DNA of 64,000 nucleotides. Source: Dicaeum eximium (taxonomy: Eukaryota; Chordata; Aves; Passeriformes; Dicaeidae). The stretch lies in assembly GCA_013396995.1 (NCBI GenBank), contig VWZP01002415.1, forward strand, positions 2,429,397 to 2,493,396. The letters are read 5' to 3'. Position numbers and translations under genes: made by a program. The notes beneath the pieces are model-generated. The model was not told the DNA's origin. It was given only the letters and a program-made list of their open reading frames with translations, and searched no databases. Shown one piece after another: positions 1 through 14,756 of the stretch (position 1 is the stretch's first letter; each line of letters starts with the position of its first letter).

Positions 1-2068
1 GGATTTTTGCTGAAGAAGTCAGCATGGTGACACACATGGCACTAGAGTCCCACCACAGATAAAAGAAGAAAGATTTTTGGAAATGCACAAGGCATATTAA
101 TGAACATAACAGCATAAGATAAAATGGCATGAGAGATGGGTTTGCTTATTTTCTACCTGAACCATATTCTCCAAATACTTCTTCCTACACTGGCCTATTT
201 TGCCTCCTTTTGCTACATGCTTCTGCAGGGTACTGACATTTACTATTTCTGCCAGTACTTTAATAAGTGATAATTTTAGCCTAGCAGTTTATAGAATCAT
301 GACAAGATTCTATAAACTTGGAACAATAATTCCCCTGGTATTTAACTATCCTTTGAAAAAAATCTTCTGCATTATCAATTGCAAAAGCTCTTCAGACAAT
401 CTTAATTTTTTATGAATAATTTCTTGAGGATTTTGGTTACAAGACGTAGAAGTACATTATGTTTTTCACACTGAAGAGTCAGGGACATAGAAATTTATAC
501 TGCTTTTAAAGAATAGAAACATTTCTCATGGGGTCTTAAAAAAGTACAAAAAACTTGTGGACAATTTTAAGTTTTTCATTTACTGATTATTTCAATGGAA
601 GATCTGGACCTTTTCTAAGCAAGATTTATCTATTTTGAAACCCATGTCTTGAAGAATATGTTTGGTTTTTGTGCTGATTTTGTCCTGTTGTAGCAGGTTG
701 TAGCAGGTAAGCAAGGTCACAAAGAGGAGTTTGGTTGATGGAAAATCTTCCAGGGAGCTTAGTTCCGCTGAGGGACTTGAACAGACTTTGTACACTTTGG
801 TAATTGATATTTCCCTGAGTCCAAAGTATGGACTGTGACAGCAAGGCACATAGCACCTAGGCATCAGCCACTTAAATCTATTAAGGGGGCTATCATGTGC
901 ATTAAAACAGTAAGGATTGTATTCTTCAGATTGTATATCCTTAAAGCCGAAAAATATTACTCTAACAAGAATTTCCTACAGGGCAGTAATATTTGACATT
1001 AGGCAGAAGGAAAAACACTTCATAAATTTATACTTAAATTAGCATGCAAAATCCTGGTTATACCAAGAAGTATATAATTTTTATCAATTTTTATAAAGTG
1101 AGGTAAATTTTTCGAAATTTCTCTGAGTACAGTAAAGTTGTTCATATTTTGTGGGGAGGAGACAGTACATCTCTGCTTCATAGATGAGCCCAAATAACTC
1201 TTACAGTTGAGAGAGAATGTCTGAGGCTCTATATTATGCCTATGTGCCTCAGGACTAATGGAAGTCAGACAAAGCAACACCAGCAATTCCCAGCTTGTAT
1301 TTTCTGTTACAAGTCTGATCCTATCATTTTAAAGAAATGGAAATCTTGGTGGGACTGGGCCCTGGCAGAACAATGGTGCATTCAAAATTTGGTATGGCCT
1401 ACAGCATACCTTCAAGAAAACTTTTGAGAGGAGCAGGGGTCTATTTTGCCTCGTTCAGAAATCCAGGAAGCTGACAGAAAATTGAATTTGCTTTTAACAC
1501 TACTATGCCTCACAACTGCAGCTCTGCAGCTAGTGCAAAGAGATGTACAGTTTGGTTTTAACGTAATCTTCTTTACTCAACAGCGGTTCTCCCCTCCCCA
1601 GTTCAAAAAAGCAGCTGTGGTGTCAACAGGCACATTATGTAAAAATAAGACATTTGATAAGTGGATGGAGAAGAACGCTCTTTGATCAGCAGAATATAGA
1701 CATCCACAAGTGCAGGGGGCACTGGAGGAATGCCTAAGAAGTAGGTTCCAGCACGGGTGAATTTTCTGGAAGGGTAATTGCGTGAGAATCTGACAGCAAG
1801 AAAAAGCTTGAAGCTTCTGAACCATATGATCTAAACCAAGGGAGAAAAAAAAGACTTTTGCTTTCAAAAGTCTCTCAAAAGGCTAAAAATAGATGATGAA
1901 GAGATGAATCAAAATAATAATTTATTCATAAAACTAACTTGCAGACAGAATACACAATCCTTTGATGGTTGAAAACCATTCAAGAAGGTCAGTCTATTCC
2001 AAAATAGCACAATTTGAATGTTTTCTTTCTTCCATCTTATTTCCAAAGTTTGCAATGTGGATAAACTT

Positions 2069-2090
2069 TGCTGCTGCTGCTGCTGCAGCT
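2069..2090 (+). repeat. Short (CTG)n microsatellite
   Basis: Five perfect CTG units are followed by CAGCT. It is a small trinucleotide repeat in intergenic DNA. Confidence 0.8.
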
Positions 2091-4089
2091 ACTGTATTTT
2101 CAGGCATCAAAAAAATAAAAGAGAAACCCATAGTTCTGGGTAGATAATAGATTTCTGTCAGCTATAAATCCAGCAGAGTACACCCACAGCTAAACAATCA
2201 CCTCTAGGATTCTCCAAGATTACATTTTGTTCAGCCTCTAGATAAAGGTCAGTTCTTGTAAGTAACTAATTTTTCCTTTTTCCTGAGGCTGTCAACTTAC
2301 AAGTTTTCATGTACACTTCAGAAAAAAAAATCACATAAGGTCCTGCTTGTAATGGAAAGTGAAGGCTCTAAAATACCTTCCCCTGAATAAACCCTTCAAG
2401 TTGAGAAGTCAGACCATGCTTTTAAAATGATGAAATCTGATGATCAATATTTTCTATAATAATTTGATGACAAAATCTTAAGCAGATGAATTGTACTGGC
2501 AAACACCCAGCAACTGAAACGGTGGAGTCCCAAATTGTTATATTGATTATCTCCTTTTGCATTTCAGGATTTGAAATGTGCAATTGAGTCAGCCAATCAA
2601 GTGGCAAAAATTTAGTAAGCTATTTTTTCTCCCCTCTCACTTTTTGGGTGTATTTTAATTTTGTAACGATAATTCAGTTTATCAGGAGGTAAAATTTCAG
2701 GGAAAATCATGGATTGCTGGTTTTAAAGACTGGCAGCAATTACTGAGGGTACTAAACTTCACTGAGAGAGGCAAATCCAACACCTGCAGAAAGATAACAG
2801 AGGAACCCAATGTCTTTTCAGAAACAGCAGCAGTATCAGAGTCACAGCTAGATAAATATCACGTGACACAAAGAGATAACAAACATGCTGCCATAACCTC
2901 AAGAAGACCTAAGTTTACAAAGATTAAGGGGAAAAACATGAGGAAATGCAGTTAAACAAAGAGCCTAAAAGATACTTCTATTTCACATCAGTTGTGGAAA
3001 AATCAATAGAAAAATACAAAGAATGAACTCAGTATGTTGAGATCCTTATAAAAATAACTCAGAGCAAATGCAAGCAAGCTGGAAAATCAGACCCACATGA
3101 GCGATGGTTAAAGTGCTACCAGGAGGATTTAAGCCCTGCACTGTCTTGTCTTTCAGCTGCACAGCTTGCTTTACAAAGGGGTGGGTCTGTTGCAGCTGAG
3201 TGCATCTGCTTCTGTTAACTGGTGACAAAGTGAGAGGCACACAAGGAACTGTTCAGGTCAGTCTGAAGGACTCCATCCCATATGACAGAAAATGACATCA
3301 CACACCCCTCACCCCTCATTTCCCAACCAGTGCTGAGATAAATGATACTCCTTTTGCTGAAATGCACTGCCTTGGCTGTTCAGGAACCTTACCAGGCTCT
3401 GTATTAATATTGACACCTCCATTTCCAGGCAACCTCTATGCAATACATAAATAGAGAGAGAATTTGAGGGGAAAAGTGTCATATTTTGTTGAAGTGACTT
3501 GCACCATATTTTGTGTTCTCACTATATTAAATTTATACTACCCTCTTGCTGCCTGTGTGAAAGAAACATGAGACTAAATCATCTTTCTTAAGTTGTTGGG
3601 TATACGACAAGAAAGAATAACAGTAAAAAAATAAAATCTTTGAAACAATGAGTATAATCTACTTCACATTTTCACCCAAAACTCCTGAGTTGGATTTTTA
3701 TATTAAGTCTGAATATATTTATATATATTTTCTAGATATATTTTTTTCCCAATAAAAATGGATTCCAGCTTAGATATCACAGTCCTTGCTATCATTATTG
3801 AATAAAAAATTTCTGAGTTATTTGTTACATGTGATGAAAAACTTATAGAGATGGGCCATCCTTCTGAAAATAATGACTTTTATTTTAGACTGTATACAAT
3901 AAAGATGGAGGAAAATGTTGTAATAGCCACTGGGGTTTTTTTGCTTAACAAATGTGAACCTGTAATGCACTGACCATATGAACCTGGAATTCATTTTGTG
4001 AAACAACATGATGCTTTGCAGATCCTAAGTATGAACATGTAAGCAACCTATTAGATCTCTAGGGCCTTTCCCGATCTCTTCCCAAAAAA

Positions 4090-4175
4090 ATAGTATAAAA
4101 GAGTATAAAATATAGTATTACATAGTAAATATATAGTAAAAATGTAGTAAAATATAGTATAATATAGTATAAAAT
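4090..4175. repeat. Degenerate (AGTATAAAAT)n low-complexity tract
   Basis: AGTATAAAA, ATATAGTA and AATGTAGTAAA variants repeat with a period of about 10-13 bp. It is AT-only apart from the recurring G and one C, and has the look of a decayed minisatellite. Confidence 0.6.
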
Positions 4176-7100
4176 CCAAATTTTGAATCAAAACTCTTTC
4201 ACAGTTTCCTGTGAAAAAGTTCTGTGGGACATATCTCACAGCAGAGGAAAAACTGTGACTATTTCCTTCTCACCATTGTTGAGAGTGTGGGTGTGGGATT
4301 TCTTAGCTGACTCTGTTCCATCTTTAGTGCTACTTACTGTCCCTCAGCCTTAGCATAAAGCTGAATAAATGCTCTCAGCATTTCTTGTTCTCTCTCTTCA
4401 GACCAAGGGCTCCTGCTTTAGGCCAAAGAATGTCTGTTGTGGACCTGCCATAGCAGATGAGGCTTCAAATGTCTACTGGATACAGTCACATGTCTTGTGT
4501 GCAGCATTTCCTTTTCTTCTGTATTTTGAAGGCCAGCTGAGAAGGAAAAAAGGTGTTTCCACATGCACTTGCACTTTTCTATATAGTTATAGCTTCTAGG
4601 TATAAACTATAACCTCTGGGGCCCTTTACTACCAAACAAGGTTAGTGAAGGATTTTAAAGGTCTCTCTTAACATTGTTTTCTGTTGTTTGAATTAACTGA
4701 TAGGTGATGAACATCTACCTACAATCCTGGTCAAGACAGGGATCTGTCTTGCTTGCTATTCTACTAGAGTGATTGTTTTCTAAGGTATCTGCTTTTGAAG
4801 ATTACCATTACCACAGACTCAGAAGTCACTGAGACCGTGACCAGATTAACAGTGTTAGGAACTGCTAGGATGAGCAGCATATCAAAGTACTTTTATTGTC
4901 TTAGTGATGAAGCTGATTTGAACACTTCTTCCTTCACACAGAATGTACCTCCTAGCACTCGGTGGTCCATTGCCCCCAAAGTCATTGAAGCACTTGGAAG
5001 TTTTGTGACCAGTCTTCTGCCAGGAAGTTACTCACCAACTGAACCTTCAGGCATGTGAACCGTTCCATTGAAGTTGGCTGCAGATTTCAAGTTTCACAGC
5101 CATGAGTCTGTAGGATGATGGTACTTCAGCATCTCCATGCCTCTCCATTAAAGGCTGGTAGCATGGGCGACACATCCTTCTGCTGCTCTGAGGGCTCAGG
5201 ATAGGGCTGATCCTGTAACAAAAAGTGAAAAAAGGACAGCCCCAGGGAGCCAGACTTATTGTTTCTGAGAGGGGTTATCTCCTGCACTTTGGAACAGTAG
5301 CTTCTCTAGGAATCCAGCTCAAGCAAAAGGATAGCTGTGGGCTCTTTGCTCTCACCTTGCTGCTGGAGCAGCTGCTTGGATTTTGTGTGCCTGGAGATCC
5401 CTGAGGTTGCAGTTGTCATTTTCAGCGCTGTCACTGAGATGTTGTGAGTTGAGATGCAAGTAAAGAGAAAGAGAACATGATACCTTGCAAAATGAAAGTA
5501 ACCAAAGCCTGTGGAACCTCCCACTGAAGAAACAGACATTTCTCTCTTTTTTCTGGAGCCAAACATTGCTTAAGATCTTTGAAGCCTATGAAGAGTCGAC
5601 TCTTTGATGCCCCTTCCCCAGGGCTGGATATGAGATGTAACTTCTAGCTTATTTTCATCTCTGCTTAAACACTGAAAAACTAACAGAAGAGATCGCAAAG
5701 GGAGTAAAAGATGATGGAAACTTCTGACTTGGAAGACAAAACTAGAGAAAGGTCAGGTATTTGTCATAAATGAGTTTTGGGACCCCAAGCTATCTCTATA
5801 AAGAGAAATGTTATATTTGCTCCATTCTCAGTAGTGAAGACATTTGGACTGCATCAAATGGCAGAGTAGGAGAGGATTTAAAACAAAATTTTGCCTGCCA
5901 GAGATTGCGTGTAAGGAAAAGAGCAGGATTGTCATAAAGCTTAATGTTACAACATTTTCAATTAGTTTAAAAGCTTTTTTTACTTATCTTTTTATTGTGC
6001 TTCTTCAGTTATTTTGTAACTTTTATTTGGAATAAGTCTCAGTTTATTTGAAACATTTTTTTAAAACTACATTGTTTCTTCAAGTGTTACCAAGTGTGAG
6101 TACTTTGCAGGGCCCAGTTATACCTACTTTCAACTTTCAGCAACCATTTTTGATTTAGATTTTTTTTTAAGGTTCATGTTACTTTTGCTTTTAATCTATT
6201 GATCTGATTTTTCAGGGCTTTGTGTGAGGTTTAGCTTCTGTTCATATGAGGTGCTAGGCACCTTGCAGAATTTTGGTTGTTGTTTTTTATTAAGAATCAA
6301 CAAACTAGGATACTGCACCTTCTGCTAGCTATTTATTAAATGTTCTAAATTCTGAAAACTGATAATGTTAAGAATGATGTGTGATGATAGCCATGCCACA
6401 CACACTGAATACAGAAGCACCACAGATAAGTTCCTATCCAAGACCTATGTTGAAGGCTTGTTATGACTGAAGATTTAGTATTAATTGGATGCAAAATTTC
6501 TATAAAGAATTATCCTAAGTACTGTTAGCTATCAAGTATATATAAGCTATATAAGTAACTTGATCTATTTCTAAACCAATTATAAGCTGCAGGGAGTTTG
6601 GAGGAAAGAGGGAGATGGCATGGGGTAACTGGGAAAGCAGAAAGGAAATGGAGAAAAGGATTCACTGGACGTAATCAGAAGGTTTGTATGAAAGGAAACA
6701 TATCTATAATGTTATCTAGAAGACCTAAAGGAGACATGTCATCCTACCTGCCATTTTTGCTAATAATTTATAACCCAAGATTACTTGTAAATCTCCCCAC
6801 ACTACACATGTAAGAAAAGTGTAAACAACCCTAATGAAGTTACTTCACTGATTCTGATTATCTCTGCTTCACAAAAGAGATGGGAAGAGGCTATAACTAG
6901 ATTAATGGGATGTTTCATTCCTAAAGCTGATATAACAGTTATTTTTCCTTGCTGTTACAGCAATTGTTTCCCTGCAAAGCAACTTCAAACACTGAGTGAC
7001 ATATCTGACAGATATAAAAAGGGACCTCGCCATAACAGAATGACATTACCAAAAAACCTTACCCCACAGCTGGGGTTGTTAGGTTGTCCTTTAGCAGAGA

Positions 7101-10100
7101 GGAGACATCATGAAGCTGAGATTAGTTTATGCATATGTTCAGTAATTTAGCACTTATTCAGGTGTATGACTTTTCCTCTATAAAGGCTATTTGCTTTTTT
7201 CTTTTTCTTTTTTTTTCCCCCTCCTTATTTTCTAAACCCTATCTGGCTTTTTTAATGCTAGACTTATTTAAAATATTTTGACAGATAACAAATCTGGGAC
7301 ATATTCCCCTTTTCACACAAATTTCATGGGGGAGCAGAAATCAAAGAAAAACAATTGTCAAAGTTTTGTATAGCTTTTCTGCAAAAATCCAATCGCAAAT
7401 CACAGGAAACTAGAAAAGGAAAAATAAGACTGTGATAGGAAATGAGAATCAATTATTTTAAGTTTGTTTTAGACTGCAAAAGTGGCAGTTGTACCCTGAA
7501 CCTGTTGTCAGAATCCTGCATAGAAGCAGAAGAAGGAGGCTGGTGGGAGAAAAGGTGAATTAGCTATAACCCTTTTTTGACACTCATCTGTTAATATGAA
7601 AAATTTCTCATTCACCAAAGTATTTGAAAACCTACACGTCCAAGTGACTTAAAATTTTTGCAAGATGCTTCCCACAATTCTGTGATTATTTGTAAGTAGG
7701 ATAAAAAGAGTTGAAATACAATTCCACATGAGTAGCATTGGCTTAAAAATACACATTTGCCAAAACTGAAGGATAAAGATTTCAGCAGCACTCAATTTGA
7801 AGCAGAATGCTAAGCTTTTACCTTCAGACAGTTCCCATTTCTGATTAAATTCTGTAGCACTCTGATTTCCTTTCCCAGAATATGAAATCAGATCACAGAA
7901 AGGGAAAAAAGAGATTCCAGAGAGGAGACCATTACTGACGGAAGCCATGTGTCATTAATTCAGTTATAAATTATTAGCTGAAAGCAGCCTCTCAGCATTT
8001 GTATTTGATGAACAAAAATTGATTGCTTCAAGGGCATTTCAATCCTTTTGATGTTACCATCTTTTAGTCCACCACAAATCTGAATCCTTAACAGAATGAT
8101 TATAGCATTATAGTAATCCTAAGAGCCAATACTAAAGGATTTGGAAGAGCAACAGAGATCAATAGATTGAAAAAAGCATGTCTTTTTGAGTTGACAGAGC
8201 TGTCTAGCCTGATAGTGAACCTGAAAAAAATAAGTGGAGACTAAGTAAACAAGCAATCGTGCAGACTGAGCTAAACTGAGGTGATAAGCCACTTTTTTGA
8301 ATTGTTGAATACATCGGGAAGCTCTGAATATTTCCACCGGATTTAAACAAAACTAATGGCAACCGAGGAATATTTTGCCCTCAATAAAAATAAAAGAAGT
8401 TTCATAAATACGTTTGCATGTGTTTTCAGAGCTTTGTGAACTGTTCTGGAGGTTGGGGTGTTCTGCAAGGTCAACATTTGTGTTTTGCATGGACTTTGAG
8501 ATTATTTGAACTGGGATTTGAGGGAACATTGTCTTAATGATTGTCTTCCTTTTAGTTGCTTTGAAATCCAGAATCTGGGCCATATTCCAACATAGAGATG
8601 AAAGTGCAGTCTTCTCAGCAATTAGATTGTGAGATATACAGTAGACAGGACCAAGCATCCTTATCATATAATCTCGATCAAACTATAAAATAATGTTGAA
8701 ATCATGGAAGTAATAGGCAGTTTGTGGATAGTTCAGGTTGTGCTAGGTTGTAAGTAACAAAGTTTTCCTAGAACAACAAAACAGAAAATGAGCTGAAAGC
8801 TAATGCCCTCTTCAGAAGCTCAAGGATTAGCATAAAATTATACTTTGAAGAAGGAAAAAGAACAGCATTGCAACAGTGGAGTATTGTTGAAGATCAGTGG
8901 AATGAAGAGAGGACAGAAAGAGAATAAAAGAATCCTTACACCAGAATACTGCAAACTGGTATAATGTTTAGCAGGTATTTAACAATTCTTTTGGTGTGCT
9001 AAACAACAGATTAACTTCATAGTGCTCAAGTGAAAATTCAGAGATATTCAGATGCAACACATCTGGAGAGCATCCCATGGCAAATGGTGAATGGCTAAGT
9101 AATCTGTTTCAATAGCGAGACATGTAGTGATAATTTATTGTTTGTAACCAGGGCTGTGAGTCTACCAATAGTTCTAATGTGAAAAAGTCTAAAATTACTT
9201 TAAGCATAAATGCAGAACTTCCAACAGTCACATATTTTTCATGAGACGTATGTCACTTATACATACTGTTATTAAAAGAGAGAGTCATAAAAGTAATTTG
9301 AAGAAGGGTGTGTTTTTCAGTTCTCTATGATTGTACATATGAAGACTAGTGAAAAAAAGTGCAGCATGTACCTTTTATGCTACTGCAGATGATTTTCTTT
9401 ATGGGCCATAGCTTTTTAGCTTGGTTCATGTTTTCACATTTCTTACATCTGAGAGAGTGGCACAAATTAAATGCACATTAAAGGCATGATTTCGTAACAT
9501 TGTGTTGAAGCAGATTTAACCCATTATTTTGAAGCTGTGCATGATAACATGTGATCTTTAAGCTTAACCTTTATCTCAAGCTGTTTAAAATGTTTTGTAG
9601 CTGTTCTTGTCTAAACGAATAAAGAGGATGATAAGCAGAGACTGGCATAAATAATAGCTGCTTTAAAACGGGCAAAGAAATTGATAGCTCTACAAATGGT
9701 AGCCACCTGTATCAGGAAACTAAAGAAAGACTGAATATTCAGGGGAAAGGAAAATACACCAACCTTCATTTTTCCTTTTTATGGGAATGTAGTTTGAACA
9801 TGCTCTGTACTCCTTCCACCATAATGCATTCTCTCTTGAGCAGAAATGGAGATTATGAGCATGGAAGAGGAAAAAATTCTGCCTGTGTAACAGTAAGTTC
9901 TCATGAAAAACCTGCAAGCATTGATGGCTTTCCACAGAGGTTCACAGAAGCAGAGGCGATAAGCAAAGTACAGCTGGCTGACAAAAGGCAAGGACAGGAT
10001 ACGTAAACAACAGCAGGTGAGCAGGCAAAAGGAGATAACAGCATAACAGCTGTAAATCACAGGATGCTGTGACATGCAGGTAGACTTGTGGGGGGAGGAA

Positions 10101-11612
10101 AGGAGATTTTGTGAGGCCTGAGGTAAAATCTATGCCAGTGCTTTCAATAGTAAGAGACAAAAAGTCAAAGCTGTATCATGCGCCATGTTACAGATTCTGG
10201 TAAAACGTAATATCCTGCTTGCAAGGCTAAGTCCCTGAAAATCACTATGTCTTTTTCTTTCTGTGTGATTCACGTTAACAGAAACACAAGACAGTTTCTG
10301 CAACAGGACAGGGGCTTCAGCTGTCCTGAAAACATAGAACTTCTCTGTCTCCCTCTGTTCTGAAAAGCCAGAATGTCTCTGCCCCTATCTGCAAGGCATA
10401 AACCCCACGTTTATCTTCCAGGCAGGAAAAACCTTTTCTCATTGTCAACAAAGCTTTTCTTTGTCTTGGCCCATGACATTTTCTGCTTTGATACAATTTA
10501 GAGAGAGTAGTAGTTCTTCAAGCATGAAGCTACCGTAGAATTTTTTGCATTTACAGCCCACATTGAACATTTCCTGGGTTGGGACATCCAGATCATCTCT
10601 GGGAGACTTGTTGGCTCATGGCAGTTGGGTTGTCTAACTTGCATGTTCAGTAACAAGATAGTTATTCCAGATAATAAATGCAGTTTTGTTCCTAAAAAGA
10701 AAAATATAATTAACCAAAAACTTTATATCCTTTTTATCTATCTATTCTGTACTCCCCACAAATATAAATCCCTATACAGATTGATGTTTTCAAATGTCCT
10801 GCTGATATTGCTGGCAGTTTGTACATATACAGTTTGTTCTACTTATGAGTGAAAGTTAACTAGGAATAAGAGAAAATTTTTGCAAATATCAATAGATTTT
10901 GTAAAGCTTGAAAAAGAAATTAAAAACATTGATATTAAACCTTAAAAATATTTCAGTTGGAAAGGGTTTAAGGAGATGAACTTGTCTCTACAAACGTGCC
11001 CCCTGTCATCAAGACCAACTTGATTCTACTGTGATAATCAATTAATAACTCATTCAAGTTAATGTTCTTCACCTGTGATAAGAGAAGGCTCAAAAGCACA
11101 GAATGTGACCTGTAAAAACTGTTGCTTTAAGTGTCTGAAGGATTAAGCTCCTCACTTTTAGCCTCCTTCTTGTATTTACCCCATCACCTTCTCAGTCCTT
11201 TATATGTCACTATGACCCTCTTCCTACAAGCTTTTATTAGTTGCCTGCCCATAGGCAAAGTCTTACAGTACATAATTTATTCCTTCTGTATTCACACAAC
11301 CTGATAACCACTCTCCTACTGATGAGCTTTGCTTTGCAATACGTATATCGAGTTTTCACAAGTACTTTTAAGGTCTTATGTACAGATTTATATATTTCTT
11401 TATTTAGGAGGACTGCTAGACAAAAGAGGTGAGAATTCATATTGAATCGTGTAAAATATTATTACAAAATTTTCATTCCACAGCAATTAAAGTTATATTA
11501 CATGGACTCCAAAAAGAGAATCTCATTTTAATAACTCAGGTACCCTGAGGGCTCCCCATATTATTTCGTTGAATTGAAAGATAATTACAAATATATATTT
11601 AGGATATTTACC

Positions 11613-11637
11613 AATTTGTAATTACAAATTTGTAATT
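11613..11637. repeat. Overlapping perfect palindromes with TAATTA cores
   Basis: AATTTGTAATTACAAATT (11613-11630) and AATTACAAATTTGTAATT (11620-11637) are both perfect 18-bp palindromes and overlap. A further AATTACAAAT lies at about 11583. They may be a simple tandem structure or a cluster of homeodomain-type sites. Confidence 0.7.
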
Positions 11638-14600
11638 AATAGGGGTAAAACGCATCCAGTGAAGGTCACTGAAACTATAGGGATTCATCCACCAACAAAC
11701 AAACCAGAAGTTTTTAGCCAAATGGGAACCGTTTTGAAGACTGGAAGGGAAATAAATCATCATCATGAAAAAACACTGTTTTTTACCTGTGTGATACTGA
11801 GAAACCATGGGGAGATGACTCATTATTTCTGAATCAATGCATATAAATGTAGAGAATAATTGTCTTTTTTAGAAATTTTTGACAGACTGATGATGTAGGG
11901 TTAATGGAAAGATTTTGGGGGATCTGTTCTGATATTGTTTTGTTTTTTCAATCAAAAGGAAATGCTGATTGTAAGAATGAGATCAATTGTAACCTGTGTC
12001 TATCACTATTTGTATCTCGGTGTTGGTGCAGCCTTTGTATCTGTTATCCAAGAAAACTGAATCAATATCCTAAGTACTTCATGACTGTGTGTTGCATATA
12101 CAAGCTACATGTGGACTATAGGGTTGGAAAATATCTCCATCACTGAGCCTACTCAGCTGCTACTGCAGGCAATCATAACTACTCACACGTTACCACACCT
12201 TGTAATTGTTTTCTCAATTGTCCTTGCTCTAGAACATTGCTGTGTGGTACACTCTTGGATCGAGGTTGTTCTTTACCATAAATAATTCCTTTCTCTCCTT
12301 ACGGCTTGTTTCCATCAGACATTTTGAGACAGAATTAACGTGTCCCCCAGCTCTTGTTTTGCTATGCTACACAAAGCCAGCTCCTCTAGTTTGTTGTCAC
12401 ACATTAACTCTGGATCTTTTGATCATCCTATTATCCTCACTTTGAATCTTTAGCTGAATTGTAGATTTCTAGAATATGGATAATCAGATCCATGCACAAT
12501 ATTCTGGAAGAGTACCCTGGATAACTATAAAATTAACTCCTTACCTCTGTTGAAAATCTTCGCTTAATAAATCAAATGGTGGAATTTGCCTTTCCCATGG
12601 TTGTATCCCACCTGGGGATTAAAGCCATTTTATGATTAACTAATGCAAAATCTTTTTTCTCCTCTACTGATGACCTTTGAATTTTTATTAACCCCCACAG
12701 ACACAAATCTGTAAATTTCTCTCTTCAGTGCCATTTCTCTGCTATTATAACCCAGGCTGGTAGCTCAATATATTTATACTTCAATATTTTTAGTTCATGT
12801 CTTCAGGGCTAGCACTTGCAGCTTCCTTATGCTCCAAAATCTCTTAGTACTCACTCAACATAATCTCCACTCTAACGTGTTCTGTCTACAACTACCAGTA
12901 ATTTCTCACAGAGCATGATATCAGCTTACTCAAGTTGAGATATATTACACCTACTACATTTAACTTGTAAAAAAAGACTAGTGCATACATTTCTCTAACT
13001 TTTTAAAAAGAACAGCATATCTTTTTATCCTTTATAGAAATACATCTCACCTCTGATACTATAGTAACAGTGGCTAAATTTATTTTTAAATACCTTGATG
13101 ACAATCTTACCATTTCATATGCTAGGTCTCTTAGAACTCCAGAAAGAGCATGAAACTCAGAGTTTATTCCCCAATTAACAAAGTAATTTCAATCTTTTTA
13201 TTTCATGTGACTGTCTTGCCCTTTCTCACCTCTAATTCATATCACTTATTATAAATTGAAGCAAACTATTACTCTAGTGGTGGGACATCCTTCCAATCAT
13301 TCCTATCCTTTCTGAGTGCAGTTTAGTCTCCCTTCTTCCCTCACCCTGATTTTATTTATAAGGCTAAAAAACCTTTTGTTCTTTGTATTTAATTCCTTTC
13401 TGCTGTCTATCTTGGCTCAGTTTCTGCCATATAATCATTTTAACTGCTTGCTCTATACCTCATGAAATCTAGAATGTCATTTCCTTTGCTTAATTATCTT
13501 TCTGTCTACCTACATTCTCTTACTTTAACCTTAAATCCAATACCTTTTCTCACATTTGTTCTTATTTTGAAGATGATTATTTTTCAGGCAGTATGAGGGT
13601 GGGATTCTCCCCTTGGATAGAATTCCAATGAGTTTTTCCTCTGTTGTCTCAAAGTAAAAATAAGTCTTTTAATAAGTAAAAATAATTCTGCTCTCCTGGC
13701 TCCTTAGCCCAGTGATGCCACTGCCGGAATTCCTTTAGTTTGGTCAGTGCAGAAGATTTCTAAGTTAAGCAATCAGAATTCAGAAGATATCTCTTCTAAA
13801 TGTTTTTGTGCAATTTTACTCCCAAATATTTTCACTTACACATTATATAAGATAGTTTTTATGAACTACATCATTATTTCATTCAGCCTCACGTGATGCA
13901 CAATATGGACAGAATTTATTTGATACATAATTCTTCAAACACATTTTTTTAAACAAATTCTTTGGGTTTCTCCCATAATTGCTTGGTGTTCATCACCCAG
14001 ATCCTTCTCAGAATACAGACATATTTACTTGCTTCTCTGCTTTTCTGTTGTGCTCATCACCTGATTTAGTGGAGATATCCACTGCCTTCACGTTCAGTAA
14101 TAAGTTACAGACACTTTATTAACTCAAATTCCAAGACCTTTAGTTGGAACTGTCAAGAAAACAGTCCTCTTTCAAAAAATTGTTTGTAATCCAACACGCT
14201 GAATAGTTTTAAATGATTGCCTAAGGAATTGCTCCTGGGAATTGTCTCACAAGGAAAAAGATAGGAAAGAGTTTTATAAGACAGAATTTAACACGTCATT
14301 GCAGAACACTCCATGTCTCTCTACATCTTTTTTCCTTGTTCTGTGCACAAGAAATTTAGGTTCTTTGGCCAGGTCCAGGAGGAAGATCTGTACATTGGGT
14401 AGTGAATTCCAGACAGAAGAATAAAAGTTTAATAACATGAAAAAATTACTTCTAAATTAATGATTTTGTTTTTCATAATGAAATGAGAAGACTCCTTCCT
14501 GGTTCACTAGGTCCTGCTGCTAGATACATGACTTCAGGTTTCCACTGGAGGAGAGACTACCCAGGATTAAGCATTAATCTACAAAAAAGTTAAGATGGCA

Positions 14601-14669
14601 TTTTTTAGTGTTTCTTGCTAAAAAGCTACAGGTAAAACTGCATAGCAGAAAAATCTGTCCCATCCAGTC

Positions 14670-14756
14670 CACAGAATCACAGAATAACAGAATTGCAAGG
14701 TTGGAAGGGACCTTTAAGATCATCGAGTCCAACCCAGCCCTAACACTTCCCATTTC
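14670..14756 (-). mobile_element. CR1 LINE 3'-tail fragment
   Basis: On the plus strand the sequence 'cacagaatcacagaat...' runs into 'ggttggaagggacct' and 'gatcatcgagtccaaccc'. This is the reverse complement of the avian CR1 3' terminus, with its ATTCTGTG-type tail repeats at the left, so the element reads on the minus strand. Only about 85 bp remain, as is normal for 5'-truncated CR1 copies. It is the clearest single sign that the genome is avian, and it looks younger than the two LINE relics in the SIM1 intron. Confidence 0.93.

Larger units (their letters stand above)
1..14669. other. Intergenic, gene-poor AT-rich DNA 3' of SIM1
   Basis: No exon, RNA gene or recognisable young transposon was found. 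Open frames are all below 105 codons, have no recognisable protein similarity, and occur on both strands as expected by chance. Minor features are a 10-bp tandem repeat (about 688-709), a five-unit CTG run (2071-2085), a degenerate AGTATAAAAT tract (about 4090-4175), overlapping palindromes (11613-11637) and a pyrimidine-rich stretch (about 12180-14100). In human the equivalent interval next to SIM1 is a gene desert towards MCHR2. Confidence 0.75.

Noticed and set aside
10940..11010. 'cagttggaaagggtttaaggagat' resembling a CR1 tail
   Set aside because: Only a short, poor match that lacks both the tail octamers and the 'gagtccaaccc' box; not strong enough to call.
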